Part shown: piece by piece, positions 14,135 through 21,081 of the stretch
How positions within the stretch are numbered: position 1 is the stretch's first letter
Layout: every line of letters starts with the position of its first letter
Source of the DNA: Verrucomicrobiaceae bacterium
GTDB lineage: Bacteria; Verrucomicrobiota; Verrucomicrobiae; Verrucomicrobiales; Akkermansiaceae
Assembly: GCA_003820635.1 (NCBI GenBank)
Contig: RPOS01000035.1
Coordinates: 1-27,083 of the forward strand
Direction of reading: 5' to 3'
DNA length: 27,083 nucleotides
Notes under the pieces: model-generated
What the model was told of the DNA's origin: nothing
The model's input: only the letters and a program-made list of their open reading frames with translations
The model's database searches: none
Position numbers and translations under genes: made by a program

Positions 14135-15580
14135 CTAACGTAGAAGGTTGAGCAAGAGGTTCGGATAGAGCCCGACGCAGAGCAGGGGAATGGCCAGCAG
14201 CAGGGCCGGGATGCGGTCGGCGAGGGTGAGGTCCGGCGCGTTGCGGGTAGCATCGACGGGCGGTCCATGGAACATGCCGCGGAAGGCACGCAGCATGTAA
14301 ACGGCGGAGATGACCACGCCCCAGATGGCAAAGATGCAGGTGATTTGCAGGGCATCCAGTCCATTGGCCGGAGTGTATTGCTGGAAGGCGGAGAGGAAGA
14401 CGAAGACTTCGCCGACGAAGTTGGCGGAAACGGTGAGGCCCATCGCGGTGAAGGCGGCGAAGCCGACGGTGAAGGCGAGCGCCGGGGCGGATTTCGCAAG
14501 GCCGCCGAGATCGGCGAAGTCGAGAGAACCGGTGGCGCGCTCGATGCGGTCGGCAAGTCCGAAGAGCAAGGCCACCGAGACACCGTGGGCGAACATGAGC
14601 AGCACGGCGGCGGGGATGCCGAGCGTATTCTCCGGACTGGAGATGGCGGCGGCGATGCCGAGGAAGATGTAGCCCATGTGCATGACCGAAGCGCTGCCGA
14701 GCATCGAGTCGAAACGTTTTTGGGAAATGGTGACCATGCCACACCACAGCAGGTTGCCAAGCAGCAGCACTAACAGCACACCCAGCCATGCCTGCATGCC
14801 TTCCGGGACGATCGGCAGCGCGACGCGGATCAAGCCGTAGAGACCGAATTTCTTGAGCACTCCAGCATGCAGCATGGCGACCGGCGCGGGTGCGCTGGCA
14901 TAGGCGGGAGCCGCCCAGGAGTGCATCGGGAAAAGCGAGACCAGCGAACCAAAGCCGACGATCAACAATGCGGCGATGGATTTCTGTGTGGCGGGATCAA
15001 TGACCAGGCGGCCATCCTTGGCCATCGCCACCATTTCGGGCATGTCGAAGGTGCCGGCGAGATTCGCCAGCCAGACCAAGCCGGCGAGCAGGACGATGGA
15101 TCCGAGCGAGAGATAAATGGTGATCTTCCATGCAATCGCCTGGCGGTCGCCGCGCCCGAGGATGCCGATCATCAGGAAGGATGGGATCAGCGCGAGTTCG
15201 TGGAAGGCGAAGAAGAAGAACAGATCGGTGGATGCGAAGGCGCCGATGGCTCCGGCGGCGATGAGAAGAATGGAAGAGTAGTAGAGTTTTTCACGACCCT
15301 CCGGCGCACGTGCGTTCAGCGTGGCGGCGAGCGTGACGAGCACCGAAAGCGCGATCATCACCGCGCTGATGCCGTCCTGCATGCCGAAGGAGAGGTTGAG
15401 CGCGGGTTTTTCAAGCACCGGGACTGAGAAGGACCAGCAGGCGCATTTCCACGAAAACGCGGCCCACAGGCCGAGCGCGAGATTGGCCCCGGCGGCGGCG
15501 ATGGATGTCTGGCGCGCCGGTGCGCCCAGCATGACGGCGACGGCGGCGATGATTGGTAGAAAAACAAGGATGCTTAGCAT
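14135..15580 (-). CDS. nuoM: NADH-quinone oxidoreductase subunit M
   Basis: The 481-residue antiporter-like subunit of complex I has about fourteen helices, starting MLSILVFLPIIAAVAVMLGAP. The helix-5 glutamate is E128 in FFFFAFHELALIPSFLMIG. The pump-helix region reads FPMHSWAAPAYASAPAPVAMLHAGVLKKFGLYGLIRV, equivalent to the [27 protein letters not shown] block of classical NuoM, but with the family's LPDAH altered to AAPAY. It is the usual length for the subunit. Upstream it is separated from nuoL by a toxin-antitoxin pair, which breaks the standard nuoL-nuoM adjacency; only 24 nt separate it from the toxin stop codon, so read-through transcription is likely. Confidence 0.94.
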   Translation of the reverse strand: MLSILVFLPIIAAVAVMLGAPARQTSIAAAGANLALGLWAAFSWKCACWSFSVPVLEKPALNLSFGMQDGISAVMIALSVLVTLAATLNARAPEGREKLYYSSILLIAAGAIGAFASTDLFFFFAFHELALIPSFLMIGILGRGDRQAIAWKITIYLSLGSIVLLAGLVWLANLAGTFDMPEMVAMAKDGRLVIDPATQKSIAALLIVGFGSLVSLFPMHSWAAPAYASAPAPVAMLHAGVLKKFGLYGLIRVALPIVPEGMQAWLGVLLVLLLGNLLWCGMVTISQKRFDSMLGSASVMHMGYIFLGIAAAISSPENTLGIPAAVLLMFAHGVSVALLFGLADRIERATGSLDFADLGGLAKSAPALAFTVGFAAFTAMGLTVSANFVGEVFVFLSAFQQYTPANGLDALQITCIFAIWGVVISAVYMLRAFRGMFHGPPVDATRNAPDLTLADRIPALLLAIPLLCVGLYPNLLLNLLR

Positions 15581-15604
15581 GACGGATGTGGAAAGTCGGT
15601 GGCT

Positions 15605-16003
15605 TCAGGGGGAGATCAGGGTGACTTTGGGAAAATAAGTCCGATAGCGTTTCAGATCGCGGGTAAGGATGGGGCAGCCGAGGATTTCGGCATGTGCTCC
15701 GATGAAAAAATCGGGCAGTGGGGACGTTTTCGTGCCGCCATTCGAGCGATACTGGCGGTATGCGCGGGCTGCGATAAAGAGACCGGATTTTGGAATTTCC
15801 CAGTAGTCGAGTTTCAGATCGTCAACGATTTCATCCACATAATCCTGCGTCGGAGCTCCGGTGCAAAGTTCCGCGTAAATCACGGGATTGATGAATGCGC
15901 CGTGGCCGCGATGTTGGCGGAGAGCGTCATCCGCAAGTGCGGCCCATGGTGAATCGTCAATCACGATGTCCAGAACAAGGTTGGTATCAATGATGACGGC
16001 CAT
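15605..16003 (-). CDS. PIN-domain ribonuclease toxin (VapC/FitB-like)
   Basis: The 132-residue product starts MAVIIDTNLVLDIVIDDSPW. Acidic residues of the PIN nuclease site are in place: D6 in IIDTN, E45 in NPVIYAELCTG, D98 in LPDFFIGAHA and D116 in ILTRDLKRY. Toxins of this family are Mg2+-dependent RNases held inactive by a co-encoded antitoxin. The ATG at 16003 is 5 nt after the antitoxin stop, a typical toxin-antitoxin spacing; a longer frame from 16066 would overlap the antitoxin gene and begins with a His/Arg-rich, unlikely stretch. All active-site residues are present, so it should be functional. Confidence 0.92.
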   Translation of the reverse strand: MAVIIDTNLVLDIVIDDSPWAALADDALRQHRGHGAFINPVIYAELCTGAPTQDYVDEIVDDLKLDYWEIPKSGLFIAARAYRQYRSNGGTKTSPLPDFFIGAHAEILGCPILTRDLKRYRTYFPKVTLISP

Positions 16004-16008
16004 GCGGT

Positions 16009-16263
16009 TTATTCTTCTCTGGTGAGAGCCATGATGGCGTCCGTTGTGATGCCGAGGTGTTTCCACTTTCCGCGTGCAGGAGACCGATAAGCTTCTCCTT
16101 GGAGCGAGAGCTCCGGTTCCGGATCAACTGTGTTGGCAAACGTTGCGCGGGTGAGGATGTCGCGCGCCTCGGCTTCCATCGATTTCCCATGCTGCGCCGC
16201 GATGACGCGCAGGCGCTGCTTCACCTGTTCGTCAAGGTTGCGGATGGTGAGGGTGGTGCTCAT
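16009..16263 (-). CDS. Ribbon-helix-helix antitoxin (FitA/VapB-like)
   Basis: The 84-residue product begins MSTTLTIRNLDEQVKQRLRV and continues AAQHGKSMEAEARDIL, the classic FitA-type ribbon-helix-helix: a beta-strand (TLTIRNL) that reads DNA, then two helices. The C-terminal half is the toxin-binding tail. Family members bind the toxin and repress their own promoter, which here would lie in the 43-nt gap after nuoL (16264-16306) or inside the nuoL end. It immediately precedes the PIN toxin gene. The pair interrupts the nuo operon without damaging either neighbouring gene. Confidence 0.9.
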   Translation of the reverse strand: MSTTLTIRNLDEQVKQRLRVIAAQHGKSMEAEARDILTRATFANTVDPEPELSLQGEAYRSPARGKWKHLGITTDAIMALTREE

Positions 16264-16306
16264 GCGGCGATGATTGCATTGATGGCGTTGCTGTCAATCT
16301 GGGAGC

Positions 16307-18109
16307 TTAGAGGAACACGATGAAATGGATGACGAGGATGACGCCGAGGCCGAAAGCGAAGGAGTAGGCTTGGAGTTGGCCGCCTTGGAGTTTGCGGAAG
16401 AGATCGCCGGCGCTGGCGGCACCGCGGCTGAGTCCGCCGACGAGCAGGCCGTTGATCAGGAGTTCGTCGAAAAAGTGCACTATTGCGGCGAAGGCGTCCT
16501 GGAAGTAGCGGACGACGAAGTTGTCGTAGATGCCATCGAAGTAGAAGCGGTTGCGGAAAAGCGGAATCGAGAGCGGATCGGATTCCTTGCCGCGATACAG
16601 GACGAATCCAGCACTGACGCCCAAGACCAGCGTGGCGATGGATGCGATGAGGACCGTGGTATTGGCGATGTGTTCCGGGCGTGTGGCGTTGAGTTTTTCG
16701 CTGACGAATCCGAAACCGGAAAAAATGGCGAGAATGGCGAGCACGGCCAGCGGGATCCACATCACAGGGCCTACCTCGTGGGCGTGCGAGGCGTCGTCTG
16801 AGCGCGGCTTGCCGAGAAAGGTGACCACGAAGGCGCGGGTCATGTAGAAGGCGGTGAGGAAGGCGACTCCCACGGCGATGGCGAAGAGGAACTTGTCGCC
16901 ATGGAAGGCGGCGGCGAGGATTTCCTCCTTGGACCAGAAACCTGAGGTCACATAAGGCACTGCGATGAGTGCCGCCGTGCCTGCCGCGAAGCTCGCGGCG
17001 GTGACCGGCATTTTTCCTAACAGCCCGCCCATTTTCCAGATGTCCTGCTGGTGATGGCAGGCGAAAATGATGGCACCCGCGCCGAGGAAGAGCAGTGCCT
17101 TGAACCAGGCGTGTGTGTAGAGGTGGAACATGCCGGCCTCACCGGCGAGCAGGCCGACGGCCATGACCATGTAGCCAAGTTGTGATAGCGTGGAGTAGGC
17201 GAGGATGCGCTTGATGTCGTTTTGCTGCGTGGCCATCAGCGCGGAGAGCAGCGCGGTGAGTCCGCCGACCCATGCGATGGTGGTGCCGGCGAATCCCTCG
17301 AAGGCTTCGGCACCGATGGAAAGCTGGAGGCGGAAAAGCATATACACACCCGCAGCCACCATCGTTGCCGCGTGGATCAGCGCGGATGCGGGGGTGGGTC
17401 CTTCCATCGCATCCGGCAGCCAGACGTGGAGCGGGAGCTGGGCGGACTTGCCGATGGCTCCGCCGAAAATGCAGAGGATGGCGGCACCGAGCACACCTGC
17501 TGAAGCCTGCGCCACGCCGCCTGCATCTGCCCAGGATTTGAGCCCTTCGAAGGTGAGGCAGCCGGAGATGCCCCACAGCATCAGCACGCCGATCATGAAG
17601 GAGAAGTCACCGAGGCGGTTGCAGAGGAAGGCTTTTTTGCCGGCATCTGCGGCGCTGTCCTTGTGATACCAGTGGCTGATTAGCAGGTAGGAACTCAGGC
17701 CCACTAGCTCCCAAAAGATGAACATCATGATGAAGTTTTCCGAGAGCACGATGCCCGTCATCGAAAACATGAAGAGTCCGAGACCGCAGTAGTAGCGGTT
17801 CACCGCCTCGTCCTTCTTCATGTAGGCCAGCGAGAAAACATGCACCAAGAGCCCGACACCGGTCACCACCACCATCATGCCGGTGGATAAATGATCGAGC
17901 TTGAGGGCGATGTGGATATCAAGCCCGCCGACGTGGGCCCAGGAAAATCCGGCGCTGTCCGTGGTGCCGAGCAGCAAGAGCGAGATGACAAAACAAACAC
18001 CCGACGCCGCCGTAGCCAGGTAAGGCACCACCGGGTTGCGGCGCAACACCAACTGGTTGAGCGCGGCAATCGCAATCGGCAGGTAGAAGAGAATCCAAGC
18101 GAGGTTCAT
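16307..18109 (-). CDS. nuoL: NADH-quinone oxidoreductase subunit L
   Basis: The 600-residue product is the largest antiporter-like complex I subunit and carries the long lateral helix at its C-terminus. Recognisable blocks are LDHLSTGMMVVVTGVGLLVH, IFWELVGLSSYLLISHWY (with the key glutamate E134), NRLGDFSFMIG, and LPLHVWLPDAMEGPTPASALIHAATMVAAGVYML. The C-terminal end (AYSFAFGLGVILVIHFIVFL) is a final membrane anchor. Length is at the short end for the family. It is intact despite the toxin-antitoxin pair located 43 nt downstream of its stop codon. Confidence 0.96.
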   Translation of the reverse strand: MNLAWILFYLPIAIAALNQLVLRRNPVVPYLATAASGVCFVISLLLLGTTDSAGFSWAHVGGLDIHIALKLDHLSTGMMVVVTGVGLLVHVFSLAYMKKDEAVNRYYCGLGLFMFSMTGIVLSENFIMMFIFWELVGLSSYLLISHWYHKDSAADAGKKAFLCNRLGDFSFMIGVLMLWGISGCLTFEGLKSWADAGGVAQASAGVLGAAILCIFGGAIGKSAQLPLHVWLPDAMEGPTPASALIHAATMVAAGVYMLFRLQLSIGAEAFEGFAGTTIAWVGGLTALLSALMATQQNDIKRILAYSTLSQLGYMVMAVGLLAGEAGMFHLYTHAWFKALLFLGAGAIIFACHHQQDIWKMGGLLGKMPVTAASFAAGTAALIAVPYVTSGFWSKEEILAAAFHGDKFLFAIAVGVAFLTAFYMTRAFVVTFLGKPRSDDASHAHEVGPVMWIPLAVLAILAIFSGFGFVSEKLNATRPEHIANTTVLIASIATLVLGVSAGFVLYRGKESDPLSIPLFRNRFYFDGIYDNFVVRYFQDAFAAIVHFFDELLINGLLVGGLSRGAASAGDLFRKLQGGQLQAYSFAFGLGVILVIHFIVFL

Positions 18110-18181
18110 AGGAAGTGGAACGTGATCAGTGAGCAGGAAGAATCCGGTGATTACTTTTTTCAGTTCGAAGTTTGATGTTCC

Positions 18182-18499
18182 TCAGCCCTTGAGGCTCGTC
18201 AGCTCGTCGGTGTGAATGGTTTGGCGGGAGCGGTAGAGTGCGACGATGATGGCGAGGCCGACGGCGACTTCGGCGGCGGCCACGGTGACGACGAAGAAGA
18301 CAAGCATCTGGCCGTTGTAGTCCGGCAGGCCGTTGACGGGGTTGAAGCGCGAGAAGGCGACCAGGCTCAGGTTCGCGGCACTGAGCATCAGCTCAAGGCA
18401 CATGAAGACGACGATGATATTGCGCCGGATCACCACGCCGGACAGGCCGATGGCGAAGAGCAGACCGGAGGCGAGGAGGTAGTCGTTGAGGGAAGCCAT
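18182..18499 (-). CDS. nuoK: NADH-quinone oxidoreductase subunit K
   Basis: This 105-residue, three-helix subunit of the complex I membrane arm contains the two conserved membrane glutamates of the E-channel: E36 in [14 protein letters not shown] and E76 or so in [13 protein letters not shown]. Length and sequence are standard for NuoK. It lies between nuoJ and nuoL in the normal order. The 72-nt spacer to nuoL has only a faint 7-bp pattern near 18162-18182. Confidence 0.96.
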   Translation of the reverse strand: MASLNDYLLASGLLFAIGLSGVVIRRNIIVVFMCLELMLSAANLSLVAFSRFNPVNGLPDYNGQMLVFFVVTVAAAEVAVGLAIIVALYRSRQTIHTDELTSLKG

Positions 18500-18515
18500 G
18501 GAAATGAAAATGTTG

Positions 18516-18542
18516 GATTCGTCCGATCAGTCCGATCCGACG
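18516..18542. repeat. 9-bp degenerate tandem array at the nuoJ/nuoK junction
   Basis: The units GATTCGTCC, GATCAGTCC and GATCCGACG run head to tail, followed by a GAT-led T-rich stretch. The array overlaps the 3' end of nuoJ, so that its stop codon (18529-18527) and last residues (SVGSD) are encoded by repeat units. It resembles the array between nuoM and nuoN. Confidence 0.72.
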
Positions 18543-19096
18543 GATTTTTTAGAGAGCACCACCACCCCCACCGTGGCGACGAGAAGCAGGACGCCGAGGA
18601 TCTGGAAGGGCAGGTTGTATTGGGTGAAAAGCGTGTGGCCGATGAGGTGGACGTCGGGCAGGCGGCCGTCCTTGAGGGCGGCGGCGATTTTCGTGCCTTC
18701 GTTGAAATGGCCTGCTGCGGAGGCGAGCGCTTCAGCATCGAGCGGCGGGGCGATCTTGTCCGGTGTGCGCGAGAGAATACCGATGAGCTGGACGGCAAAC
18801 GCGATGGCCAGGCCGATGCCGGCCGCGAGCGGAGCAAGCGCCTTGGCGCGTTTCTGCTCGTCCTTGAGGTCGAGCAGCATGATGATGAATAGGAACAGCA
18901 CCATCACCGCGCCGGTATAGACGAGGATCTGGATGATCCCGACGAAGAATGCGCTCAGCCCGATGAACAAGCCGGCCAGTCCGACAAAACAAGTGACCAC
19001 CGAAAGTGCGCTGGACACCGGGTTGCGGAAAGCAATCACCGCCGCTCCGCCGATGAGCATGATGGTGGAAAAAAGCCAGAAAAGATATGATGGCAT
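18527..19096 (-). CDS. nuoJ: NADH-quinone oxidoreductase subunit J
   Basis: The 189-residue membrane subunit of complex I has five helices. The start MPSYLFWLFSTIMLIGGAAVIAFRNPVSSALSVV and the block FVGIIQILVYTGAVMVLFLFIIMLLDL, with its pi-bulge helix 3 (VYTGAVMVLFLF), are diagnostic of NuoJ. A less conserved soluble linker lies at about 118-155. The last residues (SVGSD) come from a 9-bp repeat array, so the C-terminus has probably been remodelled by repeat growth. A long spacer (71 nt) with two 7-bp arrays precedes it. Confidence 0.95.
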   Translation of the reverse strand: MPSYLFWLFSTIMLIGGAAVIAFRNPVSSALSVVTCFVGLAGLFIGLSAFFVGIIQILVYTGAVMVLFLFIIMLLDLKDEQKRAKALAPLAAGIGLAIAFAVQLIGILSRTPDKIAPPLDAEALASAAGHFNEGTKIAAALKDGRLPDVHLIGHTLFTQYNLPFQILGVLLLVATVGVVVLSKKSVGSD

Positions 19097-19100
19097 TTGG

Positions 19101-19133
19101 GATTGAAGATTGTGGATTGAAGATTGTGGATTT
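19101..19133. repeat. 7-bp tandem array (GATTGAA/GATTGTG) between nuoI and nuoJ
   Basis: GATTGAA and GATTGTG alternate, giving a perfect 14-bp direct repeat (19101-19114 and 19115-19128) with a further partial unit. The underlying period is 7 bp. Confidence 0.9.
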
Positions 19134-19138
19134 CTCTA

Positions 19139-19166
19139 ACCAATGACCAATGACTGATGACCGATG
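19139..19166. repeat. 7-bp tandem array (ACCAATG-type) between nuoI and nuoJ
   Basis: Four heptamers run in tandem: ACCAATG, ACCAATG, ACTGATG, ACCGATG. The array lies in the same spacer as the GATTGAA array but has an unrelated sequence, and it stops 1 nt before the nuoI stop codon region (19170-19168). Confidence 0.88.
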
Positions 19167-19167
19167 A

Positions 19168-19734
19168 CTACTTCAGCTCATTCCACTTGTTGACGAGGCC
19201 GGTGCGCACGCCGCCGATCTCGTAGAGTTTCTTTTTGTCGTGCACCATGTCGGCGCGCTTGAGGCCGGTGATGAGGTAGTCCTTGCGCAGGAAGATGGCC
19301 TGCTCGGGACAGACTTCCTCGCACATGCCGCAGTAGATGCAGCGGATCATGTCGATATCGAATTCCTTCGGGCGTTTTTCCACTTTGGCCCACGGGTCGT
19401 CGGACGGAATTTCGCTCGGGACGATCCGGATCGCCTTGGGCGGGCAGATGAATTCGCAGAGTTGGCACGAGACACAGCGTTCGCGGCCCTGTTCGTCGGT
19501 GACCAGGGCGGGTGCACCGCGATAGTATTCCGGCAGGTGATCGTCCCAGCGTTGCTCGGGAAACTGCATGGTCACGCCGAGCCCGGAGGAGGCGAGGGAG
19601 TCGGCACCGGCGGACTTGTGGAGCAGCGACTTGATCGCGTGCTTCATCGTGAGGCAAAAGCCTTTGATGAGGGCTCCAAAGTAGATTTTCTCTCCGAAGT
19701 TGAGTTTGGGGCGCTGGACTTTGATGACGGCCAT
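19168..19734 (-). CDS. nuoI: NADH-quinone oxidoreductase subunit I
   Basis: The 188-residue ferredoxin-like subunit carries clusters N6a and N6b and passes electrons towards the quinone site. The two four-cysteine motifs are complete: CVSCQLCEFICP (C87, C90, C93, C97) and CIYCGMCEEVCP (C132, C135, C138, C142). The N-terminal amphipathic part (FGALIKGFCLTMKHAIKSLL) anchors it to the membrane. Start MAVIKVQRPKLNFG fits the family. It is flanked on both sides by spacers with 7-bp arrays. Confidence 0.96.
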   Translation of the reverse strand: MAVIKVQRPKLNFGEKIYFGALIKGFCLTMKHAIKSLLHKSAGADSLASSGLGVTMQFPEQRWDDHLPEYYRGAPALVTDEQGRERCVSCQLCEFICPPKAIRIVPSEIPSDDPWAKVEKRPKEFDIDMIRCIYCGMCEEVCPEQAIFLRKDYLITGLKRADMVHDKKKLYEIGGVRTGLVNKWNELK

Positions 19735-19741
19735 CGGCGGA

Positions 19742-19776
19742 ATTGAATATTGGAAATTGATTGTTGAAGATTGAAA
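19742..19776. repeat. 7-bp degenerate tandem array between nuoH and nuoI
   Basis: Five heptamers run in tandem: ATTGAAT, ATTGGAA, ATTGATT, GTTGAAG, ATTGAAA. The array fills most of the 45-nt spacer and ends 3 nt before the nuoH stop codon. Confidence 0.8.
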
Positions 19777-19779
19777 GAA

Positions 19780-21039
19780 TCAGACGCGCAGCGGTTTCGG
19801 GTGTTCCTCGGAGACCTTGGCGACCCAGATGATGGCGGCGGTGACGGCGATGAGCAGGACGGCTCCGATGCCGATGATGGCGGCGGTGAGTTCCGGCGCG
19901 GCGATGATGAGTGCGGCGAGGAAGACATTGATGAGCGCGGCCTCGAAGAAGATCACCCAGCCGAGTTTCATGAGCTGGTCATAGCGGAAACGCGGCACCG
20001 TCCAGCGCACGAGGATGAAGAACAGGATGAAGGCGAGGAGCTTGGCGACGAAGATGCCGAGGTGGATGAGCCCGCCGAAGTGGAAGCCGCCGATGTGGAG
20101 TTTTGCAATGAGCGGATCCAAACCGAAACCAAGCGACCATCCGCCGAGGAAGAGGGTGACGATGAGCGCCGAGCCGATGACCATGGCGGCATATTCGCCC
20201 ATGAAGAAGAGCGCAAATTTCATAGAGGAATACTCGGTGTGATAGCCGCCGACGAGTTCGGTCTCGCATTCGGGAAGGTCGAAGGGCATGCGGTTGGTTT
20301 CCGCGAAGATGGAGATGGTGAAGATGAGAAATGCGATGAACGCGGGGATCCAGAACAGCGCGGTTTGCACGTCGGGCAGGCCGAGGGTGCCGTTTTGCCA
20401 TAGCGGAAGAAGCAGCCAGCCGTGGTCGGCCTGGTGCTGGACGATCCTGCCGAGGTTGAGTTCGCCGAAATACATCAGCACCGGGATGATCGAGAGGCCG
20501 AGGGCGATTTCGTAGGAAATCATCTGGGCGGTGGAGCGCACGCCGCCGATGAACGGGTATTTAGAGTTGGACGACCAGCCGGCGAGCGTGATGCCGTAAA
20601 CGGTGAGAGAGGAAACCGCGAAAACAAACAGCGGGCCGACATCAAGATCCGCGATGACGAGTTTCTCGGTGTGGCCGAAGAGCGTGATGGGCGAACCGAA
20701 TGGCACCACGCACACAGTGATGAGCGCGGGGGCGACGGTGAGGGCCGGTGCCAGCCAGTAGAAGGCCTTGCGGACGTAGTTGGGAGTGAAGTCCTCCTTG
20801 AGAAAAAGCTTCACACCGTCGGCCATCGGCTGGATGAGGCCGAAGAAGTGGAAGTCTTTCTTGAAGCCGAGCAAAGTGAGGGGAATGCCGGTGCGGTTGG
20901 GGCCGACACGGTCTTGGATGACGGCGCAGAAGCGACGCTCGAAATAGACCGAGATGGGCACGAGCGGCAGCACCACGCAGAACGTCAGCACGACGATTTT
21001 CACCACGATGATGGCGAGTTGGAAGAGGAGGTCGGGCAC
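19780..21039 (-). CDS. nuoH: NADH-quinone oxidoreductase subunit H
   Basis: The 419-residue subunit links the quinone chamber to the proton pumps. Signature blocks are YFERRFCAVIQDRVGPNRTG near residue 33, LFLKEDFTPNYVRKAFYWLAP, WSSNSKYPFIGGVRSTAQMISYEIALGL, and FAETNRMPFDLPECETELVGGYHTEYSSMKFALFFMGEY. It is longer than the usual 320-350 residues, because of a longer second half and an extra C-terminal helix (about 378-403) followed by KVSEEHPKPLRV. All acidic residues of the E-channel blocks are in place. Confidence 0.96.
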   Translation of the reverse strand: MPDLLFQLAIIVVKIVVLTFCVVLPLVPISVYFERRFCAVIQDRVGPNRTGIPLTLLGFKKDFHFFGLIQPMADGVKLFLKEDFTPNYVRKAFYWLAPALTVAPALITVCVVPFGSPITLFGHTEKLVIADLDVGPLFVFAVSSLTVYGITLAGWSSNSKYPFIGGVRSTAQMISYEIALGLSIIPVLMYFGELNLGRIVQHQADHGWLLLPLWQNGTLGLPDVQTALFWIPAFIAFLIFTISIFAETNRMPFDLPECETELVGGYHTEYSSMKFALFFMGEYAAMVIGSALIVTLFLGGWSLGFGLDPLIAKLHIGGFHFGGLIHLGIFVAKLLAFILFFILVRWTVPRFRYDQLMKLGWVIFFEAALINVFLAALIIAAPELTAAIIGIGAVLLIAVTAAIIWVAKVSEEHPKPLRV

Positions 21040-21052
21040 GGAGGCGGAGAAA

Positions 21053-21080
21053 GTTAGAAGTTATTGGTTGGAAGTTATCA
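21053..21080. repeat. 7-bp degenerate tandem array between nuoG and nuoH
   Basis: Four heptamers run in tandem: GTTAGAA, GTTATTG, GTTGGAA, GTTATCA. The array ends 1 nt before the nuoG stop codon (21084-21082). Confidence 0.78.
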
Positions 21081-21081
21081 G

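Noticed and set aside
13746..14789. Open frame of 347 codons spanning the nuoM-nuoN junction on the same strand
   Set aside because: It is out of frame with both nuo genes and reads as Arg/Pro/His-rich sequence. The two nuo frames have clear membrane-helix patterns there.
19101..19166. Possible CRISPR array between nuoI and nuoJ
   Set aside because: Units are contiguous heptamers without spacers. This is a simple tandem repeat.
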